Origin: JBCCFK01 sp965262315
GTDB lineage: Bacteria > Actinomycetota > Acidimicrobiia > Acidimicrobiales > UBA8592
DNA: 64,000 bases
Assembly (NCBI GenBank): GCA_965262315.1
Contig: CBDHFJ010000137.1
Location: 7,375 to 71,374 of the forward strand
Reading direction: 5' to 3'
Each line of letters begins with the position of its first letter. Positions within the stretch are counted from its first letter, which is position 1. A program made the translations under genes and the position numbers. Below, one piece after another: positions 16,849 through 25,353 of this stretch. The notes under the pieces were generated by a model. That model ran no database searches, was not told where the DNA came from, and saw only the letters and a program-made list of their open reading frames with translations.

Positions 16849-17526
16849 ATGACCACCACCATCGATCCCCCGACACCGGTCTCGGATGATCCGCCGCCAT
16901 CCCGCCGACGCCGCTCGATCCGCCAGCGGCTGCTGGTCCCGGCCCTGTTCCTGGTGGCGATCCTCGCCGGACTGGTTGCGACCCCGTTCGTGCTGGCACA
17001 GTTCCGGCCCCACGCCTGGGCAGGCACGCGGCTGCCGGCCGGCACGGAGGCCCCATCGCTGTCGGCCCTCACTCTCGACGACGGCAGCGTCGCCGATCTC
17101 AGTCGGTACGAGGGCGACGTCGTCCTGTTGTTCTTCGGGTACACGTTCTGTCCGGATGTCTGCCCCCTCACGCTGTCCGTCGCGGCCGAGGCCGTCGAGG
17201 CGCTGGGTGACCGGTCCGAGGACGTGCATCTCCTCATGGTGTCGGTCGATCCCGCCCGGGACGGGCTCGACGACCTGGCGACCTATGTCCGCCACTTCAA
17301 CCCGGACTTCCGCGGCGTGGGCGGCGAGCCGGAGGACATCGCGGCCGCGGCATCGCTGTACGGCGTGTTCTTCGACGCCGGGCCCGAGGACGACAACGGC
17401 TTCTATCTCGTCGACCACACCGCGACGCTCATGGGTATCGGCCCGGACGGCTCGCTGGACGTGGTGTGGCGCCACGACGTCGACCCGACAGCCCTGACCA
17501 GCGACCTCGAGGAGCTGCTTCCATGA
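16849..17526 (+). CDS. SCO1/SenC family copper-delivery protein
   Basis: 225 residues. There is an N-terminal basic stretch and one membrane helix (about 28-48), then an exported thioredoxin-like domain. The copper motif CPDVCPLT and the downstream His in FYLVDHTATLMGI are all present, as is the LLFFGYTFCPD strand. Such proteins load or reduce the CuA site of cytochrome oxidase subunit II. It follows the other SCO-like gene by 19 bases; an alternative ATG at 16822 would add nine residues and overlap it. Its stop overlaps the PCuAC gene as ATGA. Having two SCO-like proteins in tandem suggests divided roles such as copper transfer and thiol reduction. Confidence 0.9.
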   Translation: MTTTIDPPTPVSDDPPPSRRRRSIRQRLLVPALFLVAILAGLVATPFVLAQFRPHAWAGTRLPAGTEAPSLSALTLDDGSVADLSRYEGDVVLLFFGYTFCPDVCPLTLSVAAEAVEALGDRSEDVHLLMVSVDPARDGLDDLATYVRHFNPDFRGVGGEPEDIAAAASLYGVFFDAGPEDDNGFYLVDHTATLMGIGPDGSLDVVWRHDVDPTALTSDLEELLP

Positions 17527-17975
17527 CCCCGACCACCCGCCGGCTGCTGCCGGCCCTGGCCCTCACCGCACTCCTGCTCGCCGGGTGCGGGGACGACGAT
17601 GCGGGCGGCGGCGTCAGCGCGAGCGACGTCTGGGCTCGATCGACCGCACCTGACGCATCCACCGCCGCGTTCTACCTGGAGATCCGGAACGACGCCGATG
17701 CCGCCGACGCCTTGACCGGCGCCGCGACCGACGTGTGCGACATGGTCGAGATCCACACCATGACGATGGTCGACAACGTGATGTCGATGATGCCGGCCGA
17801 CGCCGAGGAGTTGACGATCGAAGCCGGCGAGTCGCTGATCCTCGAGCCCGGCGGCCTCCACGTGATGTGCATGGGCCTGCGCGAACCGCTCGCCGTCGAC
17901 GACCAGGTCGATCTGGAACTCTCGTTCGGGTCGGGCGCCACCCTGGACGTCACCGCAGACATCCGCGAGCCGTAG
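17523..17975 (+). CDS. PCu(A)C-type periplasmic copper chaperone lipoprotein
   Basis: 150 residues with a lipoprotein signal (LALTALLLAGC, cysteine about residue 22). The fold is a small cupredoxin. The conserved copper site H(M)-x10-M-x21-H-x-M can be followed in EIHTMTMVDNVMSMM and GGLHVMCMGLREPL. PCuAC binds Cu(I) outside the membrane and passes it to SCO or directly to subunit II during CuA assembly. The start overlaps the SCO gene by four bases, so expression is coupled. An extra pair of cysteines (VCDM and VMCM) is present, which is not typical of the family and might form a disulfide. Confidence 0.9.
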   Translation: MTPTTRRLLPALALTALLLAGCGDDDAGGGVSASDVWARSTAPDASTAAFYLEIRNDADAADALTGAATDVCDMVEIHTMTMVDNVMSMMPADAEELTIEAGESLILEPGGLHVMCMGLREPLAVDDQVDLELSFGSGATLDVTADIREP

Positions 17976-18067
17976 CCGCGGCCACGCGCCAGAGCCGGTC
18001 TCGTAGGCTGACGACGGCGGGACTTCGGTCCCTGCCATTTCCTCCCGCCCCCGAACACTCTGGGACC

Positions 18068-18751
18068 ATGAGCAATCGCGTCAAGCGAGCACAACCCAAC
18101 CGCGCCACCACCCGACACCAGCAGGCCGCCGCGTCGAACGGCAATCGCCTCGCAACCGGCCTCGTCGGCCTCGGGGCCGTGGTGGTCCTGGCCATCGTCA
18201 TCGCCATCTTCGTGGCCGGCGGTGGCGACGACGGCGACGATGGCGCGGCGGGCATCTCGTTCAACGGGTCGGCGCTGCCGACGTTGGGGAACGGCGCCGA
18301 CCAGGCGGTCGGGCTGAAAGCACCCGTCTTCGTGACCACCGACCTCGCCACCGGCGAGCAGGTCGTGGTGGGCGGCGGAGGCGGTCCCAACGACACGGGG
18401 AAGGTGATCCTGTTCGCGGCCCACTGGTGCCCCACATGCCAACGGGAGATCCCGGAGGTGGCCGACTACTTGAACGCGGTCGATCTCCCCGACGGCGTCG
18501 AGTTCGTGACGGTCTCGACGTTCCCCGACCCGAACGCGGACAACTACCCGCCCGACGCCTGGTTCGCCGAGGTCGACTGGCCCTACCCCGTCATGGCCGA
18601 CGATCAGGCGGGCTCGATCGCATCGATGTTCGGCATGACATCGGTGCCCGGCTGGGTCGTGCTCGACGACCAGAACTTCGTCGTGGGCCGCACCACGGGC
18701 ACGATGGGCGGCAACGGAGTGGCCCAGCTCATCGCCCTCGCCGCCGGCTGA
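18068..18751 (+). CDS. Membrane-anchored thioredoxin-like protein (CPTC active site)
   Basis: 227 residues: a basic cytosolic N-terminus, one helix (about 29-50), a Gly/Asp linker, then a thioredoxin fold with the active site AAHWCPTCQREIPE (Cys121, Cys124) and the cis-proline loop TSVPGWVVL. It resembles exported TlpA/ResA-like or DsbE-like proteins that reduce thiols of apocytochromes c or of oxidase CuA. It follows PCuAC by 92 bases on the same strand and closes the cytochrome/oxidase cluster, so a role in cytochrome maturation is a reasonable inference. The CPTC motif differs from CxxC of true TlpA (CVPC) members. Confidence 0.83.
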   Translation: MSNRVKRAQPNRATTRHQQAAASNGNRLATGLVGLGAVVVLAIVIAIFVAGGGDDGDDGAAGISFNGSALPTLGNGADQAVGLKAPVFVTTDLATGEQVVVGGGGGPNDTGKVILFAAHWCPTCQREIPEVADYLNAVDLPDGVEFVTVSTFPDPNADNYPPDAWFAEVDWPYPVMADDQAGSIASMFGMTSVPGWVVLDDQNFVVGRTTGTMGGNGVAQLIALAAG

Positions 18752-18799
18752 CAACGGGTCTGCCCTCCTCGACTCCCCACCCCTCACCGGTCGCCGCCA

Positions 18800-18925
18800 C
18801 CGAAACTGGGCAGCACCGGCGCACCGCCGAGGTGCAGATGTCGCCCGATTTCGGTCGAACCCATCGCGGACAGCCAAATCGGGCAGCAACCGCACCGCTA
18901 CGGTGCGCCGGTGGCCCAATTTCGG
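18800..18925. repeat. Imperfect long inverted repeat upstream of a lipoprotein gene
   Basis: The left arm at 18800-18826 (CCGAAACTGGGCAGCACC followed by GGCGCACCG) is complementary to the right arm at 18901-18925 with a two-base gap and one mismatch. About 75 bases lie between and contain the shorter inverted pair CCCGATTTCGG and CCAAATCGGG. The block occupies most of the 200-base gap between two genes on the same strand. It may fold as a cruciform or RNA structure; it also has the look of a small non-coding repeat element. Confidence 0.55.
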
Positions 18926-18952
18926 GGCTGCTGAGGGAACGAGGAGACGGGC

Positions 18953-19630
18953 ATGGGGACGCGACGGTTGGCGGTTCTGGTGTTGGCGGCGTGCGTGGTC
19001 GTCGGCGCGTGTGGCGGTGGGGGCGGACCCGAGATCGAGACTGCGCAGGTGGAAGCCGCGCTCGATGCCAGCCGGGCGGGCATCGACGTGCTGCGTCTCG
19101 ACGACGACGGCGCGTTCGACGAGGCGAACGTGTGCCTGCCCCGCAACGCGGCGGGCACGATCGCCGAGGCGGTCGCAGACGAGGTCGCGTTCGACATCTT
19201 CGCCGTCGAACGCTTCGCCGGCGCCTTCGCCAGCGAGTCCGGCCGGGTCGAGGCGAACGTCTGCGACTGGCTCGACTTCGACAGCGAGGACCGGCGGGGG
19301 GTGGTCGGCGTCGGTGTGGCCCACGGACCGTTGACCGTGCCGCTGGAGGACCTGAGCCCCGCCGGCTGGGAGATCGACGGCGAGGCGAGCGAGATCAGCC
19401 GGTCGGAGGCCCTCGACGGCATCCAGGACGGTGACCTCTGGTTCACCTGCATCGACTTCGCGAGCGAGGACATCGAGGACGTCTGCGAGCTGGCCTGGGC
19501 GCGCGCCGACCTGGCGGTCCTGGTGTACGTGTACAGCATCGGCGGCGCGCCGCCCCTCGACCCACAAGCCCTCACCGCGATCCTCGACGAGCAGCTCCCG
19601 CTCTTCATCGGCGAGCTGGCCGAGTCCTGA
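18953..19630 (+). CDS. Hypothetical lipoprotein
   Basis: 225 residues. The N-terminus has a lipoprotein signal with the lipobox VVVGAC (cysteine about 20) followed by a glycine run. The mature part is acidic and has four or five cysteines (VCLP, VCDW, FTCID, VCEL) that could form disulfides outside the cell. No known domain is visible. The ATG at 18953 is 10 bases after GAGGAGACGGG. It stands alone between the inverted repeat and the nitroreductase gene. The function is unknown. Confidence 0.7.
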   Translation: MGTRRLAVLVLAACVVVGACGGGGGPEIETAQVEAALDASRAGIDVLRLDDDGAFDEANVCLPRNAAGTIAEAVADEVAFDIFAVERFAGAFASESGRVEANVCDWLDFDSEDRRGVVGVGVAHGPLTVPLEDLSPAGWEIDGEASEISRSEALDGIQDGDLWFTCIDFASEDIEDVCELAWARADLAVLVYVYSIGGAPPLDPQALTAILDEQLPLFIGELAES

Positions 19631-19694
19631 TCCTGCGCTTGCGGCCGACGCACTCGCCGACCAGTTTGGGGGCACCGCGGACCAGGAGCGAGCC

Positions 19695-20471
19695 ATGAGC
19701 GAAGGACCCCAACGCGCCGAGGCAACAGTGCTCTCGATGTCGAAGGACACGCCGCTGGCGTTCGGCGCGGATGCGCCGGTGACCAACGTGTTGGCCAGCA
19801 TGCGCGCCATGCGTCGACTCAAGCCCGATCCGGTACCCGACGAGTTGATCCGCACGCTCATCGAGGCCGCGACCTGGGGGCCGAGCGCCTCCAATGCCCA
19901 GCACTACGGCTTCGTCGCCGTCACCGACCGGGACAAGATGGCCGAACTCGCCGTCTTGTGGCGCGAGAGCCAGCAGGCCTATCAGGCACTCCAGGGCACG
20001 CTCGTCCCCGCGTTCGACGACCCCGCCAGCCGGCGGATGATGGACGCGTTGGCCTACCAGTGCGAGCACTTCGAGGACACGCCGCTGGTGATCGCCGCCT
20101 GCCACCAGCGAATGGGCGCCGAGAAGGTGATGGCCGATCCCCGCAAGGTCCGGGCCATCGCCAAGGAGATGGGGTGGGCCAACATGCGGCGGTTCGCGGC
20201 GTCGGGCATGGCATCGATGAACCTCAGCGAGGCCTCGAGCATCTACCCGGCAGTCCAGAACTTGCTGATCACGGCTCGTGCGCACGGGCTGGCCGCCAAC
20301 CTCACCATCTGGCACCTCTTCCGCGAGGCCGACTTCCGCTCGGTGCTGGGCGTTCCCAAGACCCACGGCATCTTCGGCCTCATCCCCATCGGCTGGCCGT
20401 TGGGGAACTTCGGGCCGGTCCGACGTCGACCCGTCGACGACGTCCTCCACTGGAACCAGTGGAGCCACTGA
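19695..20471 (+). CDS. Nitroreductase family protein
   Basis: 258 residues with the FMN-binding nitroreductase fold. MRAMRRLKPDPVPDELIRTL is the characteristic first helix with the FMN-phosphate arginines. AATWGPSASNAQHYGFVAV matches the second FMN segment. SEASSIYPAVQNLLITARAHGL is the dimer-interface helix, and GIFGLIPIGWPLG supplies the C-terminal FMN contact. Family members reduce nitro groups, quinones or unsaturated bonds with NAD(P)H; the substrate is not predictable. The ATG at 19695 follows GGAGCGAGCC. An in-frame ATG at 19737 would still keep the whole domain. Confidence 0.85.
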   Translation: MSEGPQRAEATVLSMSKDTPLAFGADAPVTNVLASMRAMRRLKPDPVPDELIRTLIEAATWGPSASNAQHYGFVAVTDRDKMAELAVLWRESQQAYQALQGTLVPAFDDPASRRMMDALAYQCEHFEDTPLVIAACHQRMGAEKVMADPRKVRAIAKEMGWANMRRFAASGMASMNLSEASSIYPAVQNLLITARAHGLAANLTIWHLFREADFRSVLGVPKTHGIFGLIPIGWPLGNFGPVRRRPVDDVLHWNQWSH

Positions 20472-20601
20472 CGATGCGCCGGCTCGTGCGGGGACGGCGA
20501 GCGGACGGAACATGACGCGCGGCTGAACAAGCCGGGGAACCTGACGGAAGGGACCGACCCGGGGCGATGAACCGGGTGGAGCTCACCCCGAGGAGATCGC
20601 C

Positions 20602-22308
20602 ATGCTCTCGTCCCGCCGCCATCCAGCCGTCGCCTCCATCGTGATCTGGCTCCTGCTCGTCGCCGGTTGCGGCGGTGGTCGGATCAACTCCGCTTCGCCA
20701 CCACCCCCAGTCCCGACGCCGACCGCAGCGCCGACCGCGCCCACCCTCACCCCCAGGGCTGCGGCCACACCGACGCCGCCCTCTGCGCCGACTGCGACCC
20801 CGATCCCACCGTCCGAGGCCGCAGACCTCGACGACCTCGCCACGCAGACACTCACCGACGGGCGGATCGCGCTGCCGCCTGCGACGTATCGGACCGAACT
20901 GCTGACCGTAGGGCTCGAGTTCGACTGGCCCTTCGACGGGACGGTCATCCTCGGTGACGCGGGCGGAGTGATTCTCGGCGGACCGGATGCGGATGACGAC
21001 GTGGTGGCCGACCTCTCGTTCTTCCGACCGGCGCGGTTCGGCCACCCCGGGGCGATGCAGCCCACGTTGGCCACCGCCACTGGCCCGGCGGAAGTCGACG
21101 ACCTGGGCGCCTGGCTGGACTCCGCCGACGACGTGGTGGTCGTGGACACCGGCACCACGCGTCTCGACGACGGGTCGACGGTCCCGTGGTGGGACATCCG
21201 GTTCGACCCCGCGTCGACGCAGGACATCCGGGGGTGGTGCGGTGCGCGTTGTCTCAAGTTGTTCGACCTCAATCCCGGCTTCGCATGGTTCCTGTGGGAG
21301 GGGTTGACGCAGCGGATCTGGGAGATCGAGACCCCGGACGACACGCTGCTCGCAGTCGCCGAAGCCGACGACGAGCTGTTCCCGACGTGGGTCGACGACG
21401 CCACCGGGGTGGTCGAGTCGATCGCCGTCGGCGAGCCCACCGGCGTCCGTGTGGAGGACGCGTACCGTGATCTGGCGGGCAGCTACGACCTCGGAATCAC
21501 GAACGTGACCATCGTCGATCCGACCCGCCCCACCGACGAGATCACCAACGACGGCCTGGTCGTGGTCGAAGCGGCGCCGTCTCGCTCGCTCGAGGTGCTC
21601 GTCGGTTACCCCGCGGCGACGTTCGGTCGAGGCGCACCGCCCGTCGCCGGCCCATTTCCGCTGATCATCAACGTGCCCGGTCTGGGCAGCACCAACGGGC
21701 TGTCCCCCCACACCGAGGCACTGGTCCGGGCCGGCTACGTGGTCGCCAGCGTGCGATTCCCGGAGAGCGCGTGGCCCGGCGAGGCCACGCTCGACTACGT
21801 CGAGCAGCCCGCCGACGTGACCGCAGTGCTGGACCGGCTGATCGACGAACCGCCCGCCGATCTCGCCGGCCTCATCGACCCGGACCGCATCGGCGTGGTC
21901 GGGATCTCCCTCGGCGCCGCGACCGGCTATGGCCTGATCGGCTGGGACTGCTGTGCCGACGACCGCATCGATGCGGCCGTGCTCCACGCCGGCGTGGTGC
22001 TCCCGTTCAGCGGCGACGAGCGCTGGGACATCGCACCACCCTCGCTGCTGATCACCTCCGAGACCGACCCCTTCGCGCCGACCAGCGCCGTGTCCCAGGT
22101 GGCGGACGAGCTCGGACCGGGCTCGTCGCTGCTCGCACTCGAGGGCCAGGAGCATCTGGCCTGGATCAGCTGGGGCGACGACGGCTTCGTCGCCACGACC
22201 ACGCTGGTCCAGGCATGGTTCGACCGGCACCTCAAGGATGTGCAGGACGGCGCGGCGGTCCTCGGCGCCGCCGAGGCGACGGGCGGCACCTGGATGCCGA
22301 CCGAATGA
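20602..22308 (+). CDS. Lipoprotein with C-terminal alpha/beta-hydrolase domain
   Basis: 568 residues. A lipoprotein signal (VIWLLLVAGC, cysteine about residue 18) is followed by a 50-residue Pro/Thr/Ala linker that probably spans the wall. An uncharacterised beta-rich domain comes next (about 75-300). The last 260 residues form an alpha/beta hydrolase: IINVPGLGST forms the oxyanion strand, GVVGISLGAATG carries the nucleophile Ser elbow, and the catalytic His is in EGQEHLAW. It is probably an extracellular esterase or dienelactone hydrolase-like enzyme. The ATG follows AGGAGATCGCC. It converges on the P450 gene with 9 bases between stops. Confidence 0.82.
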   Translation: MLSSRRHPAVASIVIWLLLVAGCGGGRINSASPPPPVPTPTAAPTAPTLTPRAAATPTPPSAPTATPIPPSEAADLDDLATQTLTDGRIALPPATYRTELLTVGLEFDWPFDGTVILGDAGGVILGGPDADDDVVADLSFFRPARFGHPGAMQPTLATATGPAEVDDLGAWLDSADDVVVVDTGTTRLDDGSTVPWWDIRFDPASTQDIRGWCGARCLKLFDLNPGFAWFLWEGLTQRIWEIETPDDTLLAVAEADDELFPTWVDDATGVVESIAVGEPTGVRVEDAYRDLAGSYDLGITNVTIVDPTRPTDEITNDGLVVVEAAPSRSLEVLVGYPAATFGRGAPPVAGPFPLIINVPGLGSTNGLSPHTEALVRAGYVVASVRFPESAWPGEATLDYVEQPADVTAVLDRLIDEPPADLAGLIDPDRIGVVGISLGAATGYGLIGWDCCADDRIDAAVLHAGVVLPFSGDERWDIAPPSLLITSETDPFAPTSAVSQVADELGPGSSLLALEGQEHLAWISWGDDGFVATTTLVQAWFDRHLKDVQDGAAVLGAAEATGGTWMPTE

Positions 22309-22317
22309 GTCGAGTCG

Positions 22318-23535
22318 CTACAGCGTGGGTCGAGCCGAGAAGGTCACGGGGAGGTTGCGGGGGCCGCGAACCTGACCGCCGGCCCAGGTCACCGCGTCGG
22401 GATCCTCGAGCTCGAACTCCGGGATGGCCTTCACGAACTCCTCGATGGCGACCGTCATCTCCATGCGAGCCAGGTTGGAGCCGGCGCAGCGGTGGATGCC
22501 CGAGCCGAACGCGACGTGGCGGTTCTGCTGGCGGTCGATGATGACCTCTTCGGGGTTCTCGAAGTACTCCGGGTCGCGGTTGGCGGCGTTGAAGGTCAGG
22601 ACACACCGGTCGCCCTTCTTGACCTCGTGGTCGCCGAGCGTCGTGTCCTGGGACGCCACCCGGGCCATGGTCACCGGCGCATACGCGCGCAGGAACTCCT
22701 CGACCGCGGTGGGGATCAGCTCGGGCTCCTCCACCAGGCGACGCAGGTCGTCGGGGTGGTGGGCCAGGTGCCAGATGGCCGACCCGATCGAACTCCATGT
22801 GGTGTCGATGCCGGCGATCAGCATCAGCCCGATGTTGCCGCGCACCACCGGCATGGGAACCGGTTCACCGTCGATCTCGGCCTGGAGGAGGAACGAGATC
22901 AGGTCGTCGCCGGGGTTCTCGAGCCGATCCTTGATCTCGCCGACGAAGAACTCTCGGATGATCTGGGAGTAGTGCTCGCGGATCTTCTCGTCCTGGAGAC
23001 CGAGCTCGAGCACACCCTGGACCCACGTGGTGAAGTCGTCCGACATCTCCGGATCGATCCCGAGGATGAGGGCGATGATGCGAGGCGGGATCTGGCGGGC
23101 GTACTGCTCGGCGGCGTCGACCTGACCGTCCTCGATGAACTCCCTGATGAGCCGGCGACACAACTCCTGGGTGTGCGGCCGGTACTTCTCGACCGACTTC
23201 GGCGAGAAGAACGGCAGCATGAGGCGACGTTCCGGGGTGTGATCGGGGGCGTCGGACGTGATGATCGACCGCAGGCGATCCCCGTTCTCGTCGTAGGTGA
23301 TGGGGGTCGGCGTCACACTCACCGAGAACGACGACCAGTTCTCGGTGTCAGTCGCGACCTGGCGCACCGCGTCGAACGTGGTCGGCATGAAGGTGGTCTG
23401 CCGGCGCTCGGTCTTCGCGAATGGGCAGCCCGACTCACGCAGCTCCTCGTACACGGGGTACGGGTCCTTCACGAAGTCGGGGTCGAAGATCTCGAAGTCC
23501 TCGGCCCAGTCCTCGACGGGATCGACAGTGGTCAT
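22318..23535 (-). CDS. Cytochrome P450
   Basis: 405 residues, normal for a soluble bacterial P450. The I-helix oxygen groove is LMLIAGIDTTWSSIGSA, the K-helix E-x-x-R is in AVEEFLRAYAP, and the haem loop is FGSGIHRCAGSNLAR with the thiolate Cys350. The substrate is unknown; the class resembles actinobacterial P450s of terpene or steroid metabolism. Separate ferredoxin and reductase partners would be required, and none lies next to it. It is divergent from the LuxR-type regulator across a 115-base gap containing a palindrome, so regulation by that protein is plausible. Confidence 0.92.
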   Translation of the reverse strand: MTTVDPVEDWAEDFEIFDPDFVKDPYPVYEELRESGCPFAKTERRQTTFMPTTFDAVRQVATDTENWSSFSVSVTPTPITYDENGDRLRSIITSDAPDHTPERRLMLPFFSPKSVEKYRPHTQELCRRLIREFIEDGQVDAAEQYARQIPPRIIALILGIDPEMSDDFTTWVQGVLELGLQDEKIREHYSQIIREFFVGEIKDRLENPGDDLISFLLQAEIDGEPVPMPVVRGNIGLMLIAGIDTTWSSIGSAIWHLAHHPDDLRRLVEEPELIPTAVEEFLRAYAPVTMARVASQDTTLGDHEVKKGDRCVLTFNAANRDPEYFENPEEVIIDRQQNRHVAFGSGIHRCAGSNLARMEMTVAIEEFVKAIPEFELEDPDAVTWAGGQVRGPRNLPVTFSARPTL

Positions 23536-23629
23536 GGCTCATCCCCCCGGATGTGTCGATGGCGCCGCGCGGCAACCCAGACACGCAGTGTAGATCCGAG
23601 CGCCGGTTCGGCTCCAGGGTCGAGGCCCA

Positions 23630-23649
23630 CGACCACCAGTCGGTGGTCG
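23630..23649. promoter_or_regulatory. Palindromic operator candidate between P450 and LuxR genes
   Basis: CGACCACC-AGTC-GGTGGTCG is a perfect 8+4+8 inverted repeat. It ends one base before the ATG of the LuxR-type regulator and lies about 95 bases upstream of the P450 start. A dimeric helix-turn-helix protein would suit this symmetry, and autoregulation of the regulator is the simplest idea. Confidence 0.45.
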
Positions 23650-23650
23650 G

Positions 23651-24739
23651 ATGTGCCACGCTGGATCCGTGGCGGCGGAAGACCTGGGAGCTGCCGATCT
23701 GGCAGCCGTGCTGGCGCTGGTGGAGGACCTGGGCGGCTGCGCGGACATGGATGCGTTCATCCGGACCGCCACGCAGGGCCTGATCGACCTCATCCCGTCG
23801 ATCGACGCGTCCTACAACGAGATGAACCCCTTCGCCGGACGCATCTCGTACGAGATGTGGCCGCGGCCGCCCGACGGCTTCGCCGAAGCTGCGGTGCCGG
23901 TCTTCGAGACGTACATGCGGCAGAACCCACTGATCGCACACATGGAGGCCACCCGAGACACCCGCGCATTGATGTGGAGCGACTTCGTGACGATCGAGGA
24001 GATGCGGGCCACCGATCTCCACCGCGGCGTGTTCAGCCGACTCGGCATCGACAGCCAGATGGCGGTGACGCTCCCCACCCCGTCGGGCATCGTGATCGGC
24101 TTCGCGCTCAACCGTGGCGCCGAGGGCTTCGACGAGCGGGACCGCGCCGTGGTCAACACCCTTCGGCCGCATCTGGTGCACGCGTACCGGACCGTCCAAC
24201 TTCACGGCAGCGTCGCCCGTCTCCACGAGGCGCTCTCCGCGACCGGCTGGTCCGCGGCGCTGGTGGACACCGAGGCCCAGATCGTGTCGCTCACCGACGG
24301 CGCCAGCGAGGCCTTGGGCACCGTGGAGGTCGACATGGCGGTCGGGGGCGAGTTGCCGGCCACGATCCGCGATCCCTTCCTGCGAACGGTGCGCAGCTAC
24401 GACCCGTCACAGCCGGCGGTGTTGTCTCCACCGGTCCGGCTCTCCGGTGCCGGAGGCGGCATCGACGGGTGGTACGTGCCCAGCCCGGTTCCGCCGCACG
24501 TGGTGCTGGTGAAGGCCACCGACGAGACGCCATGGGGTCCGCTCATCGACCTGGGGCTGACCGCTCGCGAGGTCGAGGTCGCCGGCGCGCTCGCCGGCGG
24601 CGGCACGAACGCACAGCTGGCCGCGAAGCTCGGCATCTCCGAGGGCACGGTTCGCAAGCACCTCGAGCGGATCTACCGGGTCCTCGAGGTCGACAATCGC
24701 ACCGCAGCGGTCGCGCGCATCCAGAAGCTCTCCCCCTGA
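23651..24739 (+). CDS. LuxR-family transcriptional regulator
   Basis: 362 residues from the ATG; a GTG at 23669 is an equally good start. The C-terminal 65 residues are a LuxR/FixJ helix-turn-helix (LGLTAREVEVAGALAGGGTN, then LGISEGTVRKHLERIYRVL). The N-terminal 280 residues look like a degenerate sensory (GAF-like) region without a receiver domain or an ATP-binding loop. It probably responds to a small ligand. It is divergent from the P450 gene with a palindrome between, so the P450 and its own gene are the likely targets. Confidence 0.85.
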   Translation: MCHAGSVAAEDLGAADLAAVLALVEDLGGCADMDAFIRTATQGLIDLIPSIDASYNEMNPFAGRISYEMWPRPPDGFAEAAVPVFETYMRQNPLIAHMEATRDTRALMWSDFVTIEEMRATDLHRGVFSRLGIDSQMAVTLPTPSGIVIGFALNRGAEGFDERDRAVVNTLRPHLVHAYRTVQLHGSVARLHEALSATGWSAALVDTEAQIVSLTDGASEALGTVEVDMAVGGELPATIRDPFLRTVRSYDPSQPAVLSPPVRLSGAGGGIDGWYVPSPVPPHVVLVKATDETPWGPLIDLGLTAREVEVAGALAGGGTNAQLAAKLGISEGTVRKHLERIYRVLEVDNRTAAVARIQKLSP

Positions 24740-24843
24740 CCAGCGTTGTTGCGCATCTGACCTGGCGCGAAACGCACCAACAGCTCAGTCGCTACGCGGA
24801 TCCGCGTATTGCGTCCGACGCGTCCAGACTCGACGGTGGTTGG

Positions 24844-25353
24844 ATGCGACGGATCCTGATGGCAGTGCTGGTGGCGACGCTGGTGTTCGCGGCGTGCGGC
24901 GGGGACGATGACGACACCCCCGAGAGCGGGGTCGGCGCGTCGGAGGCAGCCGGCGACAGCGGTTCGGCTGCCACCGACGGCGGCGAGAACGACGACGACA
25001 GCGGCACCTCCGACGACGGTCTGACCGGCGCCGACGGTGAGGCGCTGCCCGAACTCCAGGGTGGCGACGGGGACCTGGCCGACTTCCCGATCCCATCGCC
25101 GCCGGGCGCGCTCGAGGGCATCGTGGCCGAGATCGACGGCATGTCGGTGGCGACCGCCGTCTACCCGGCGGATCGCTACGACGAGATCGTCGACCACTAC
25201 GAGAACTGGTTCATCGACAACGGCCTGATAGCGACCGCTCCCGATCGCTCGGCAGGCATCATCGCGATCGGCGGCGTCAACGACTCCGGCGAGTACTTCG
25301 CGTCGATCATCACCGACGGCGACGTGCTCCAGATCCAGCTCACCGCACCCTGA
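24844..25353 (+). CDS. Hypothetical acidic lipoprotein
   Basis: 169 residues. The lipoprotein signal ends in TLVFAACGG (cysteine about residue 18). A 60-residue Asp/Ser/Gly-rich linker follows, then a compact domain of about 90 residues (FPIPSPPGALEGIVAE to the end) of the kind that resembles small exported sensor or binding folds. No catalytic motif is visible. Its last nine codons are duplicated 81 bases downstream, beyond the stop. It converges on the M24 gene. The function is unknown. Confidence 0.72.
   Translation: MRRILMAVLVATLVFAACGGDDDDTPESGVGASEAAGDSGSAATDGGENDDDSGTSDDGLTGADGEALPELQGGDGDLADFPIPSPPGALEGIVAEIDGMSVATAVYPADRYDEIVDHYENWFIDNGLIATAPDRSAGIIAIGGVNDSGEYFASIITDGDVLQIQLTAP

Noticed and set aside
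20472..20601. Possible riboswitch in the leader of the lipoprotein hydrolase gene
   Set aside because: The gap has GC-rich short complementary pieces, but no conserved riboswitch core that I can recognise.
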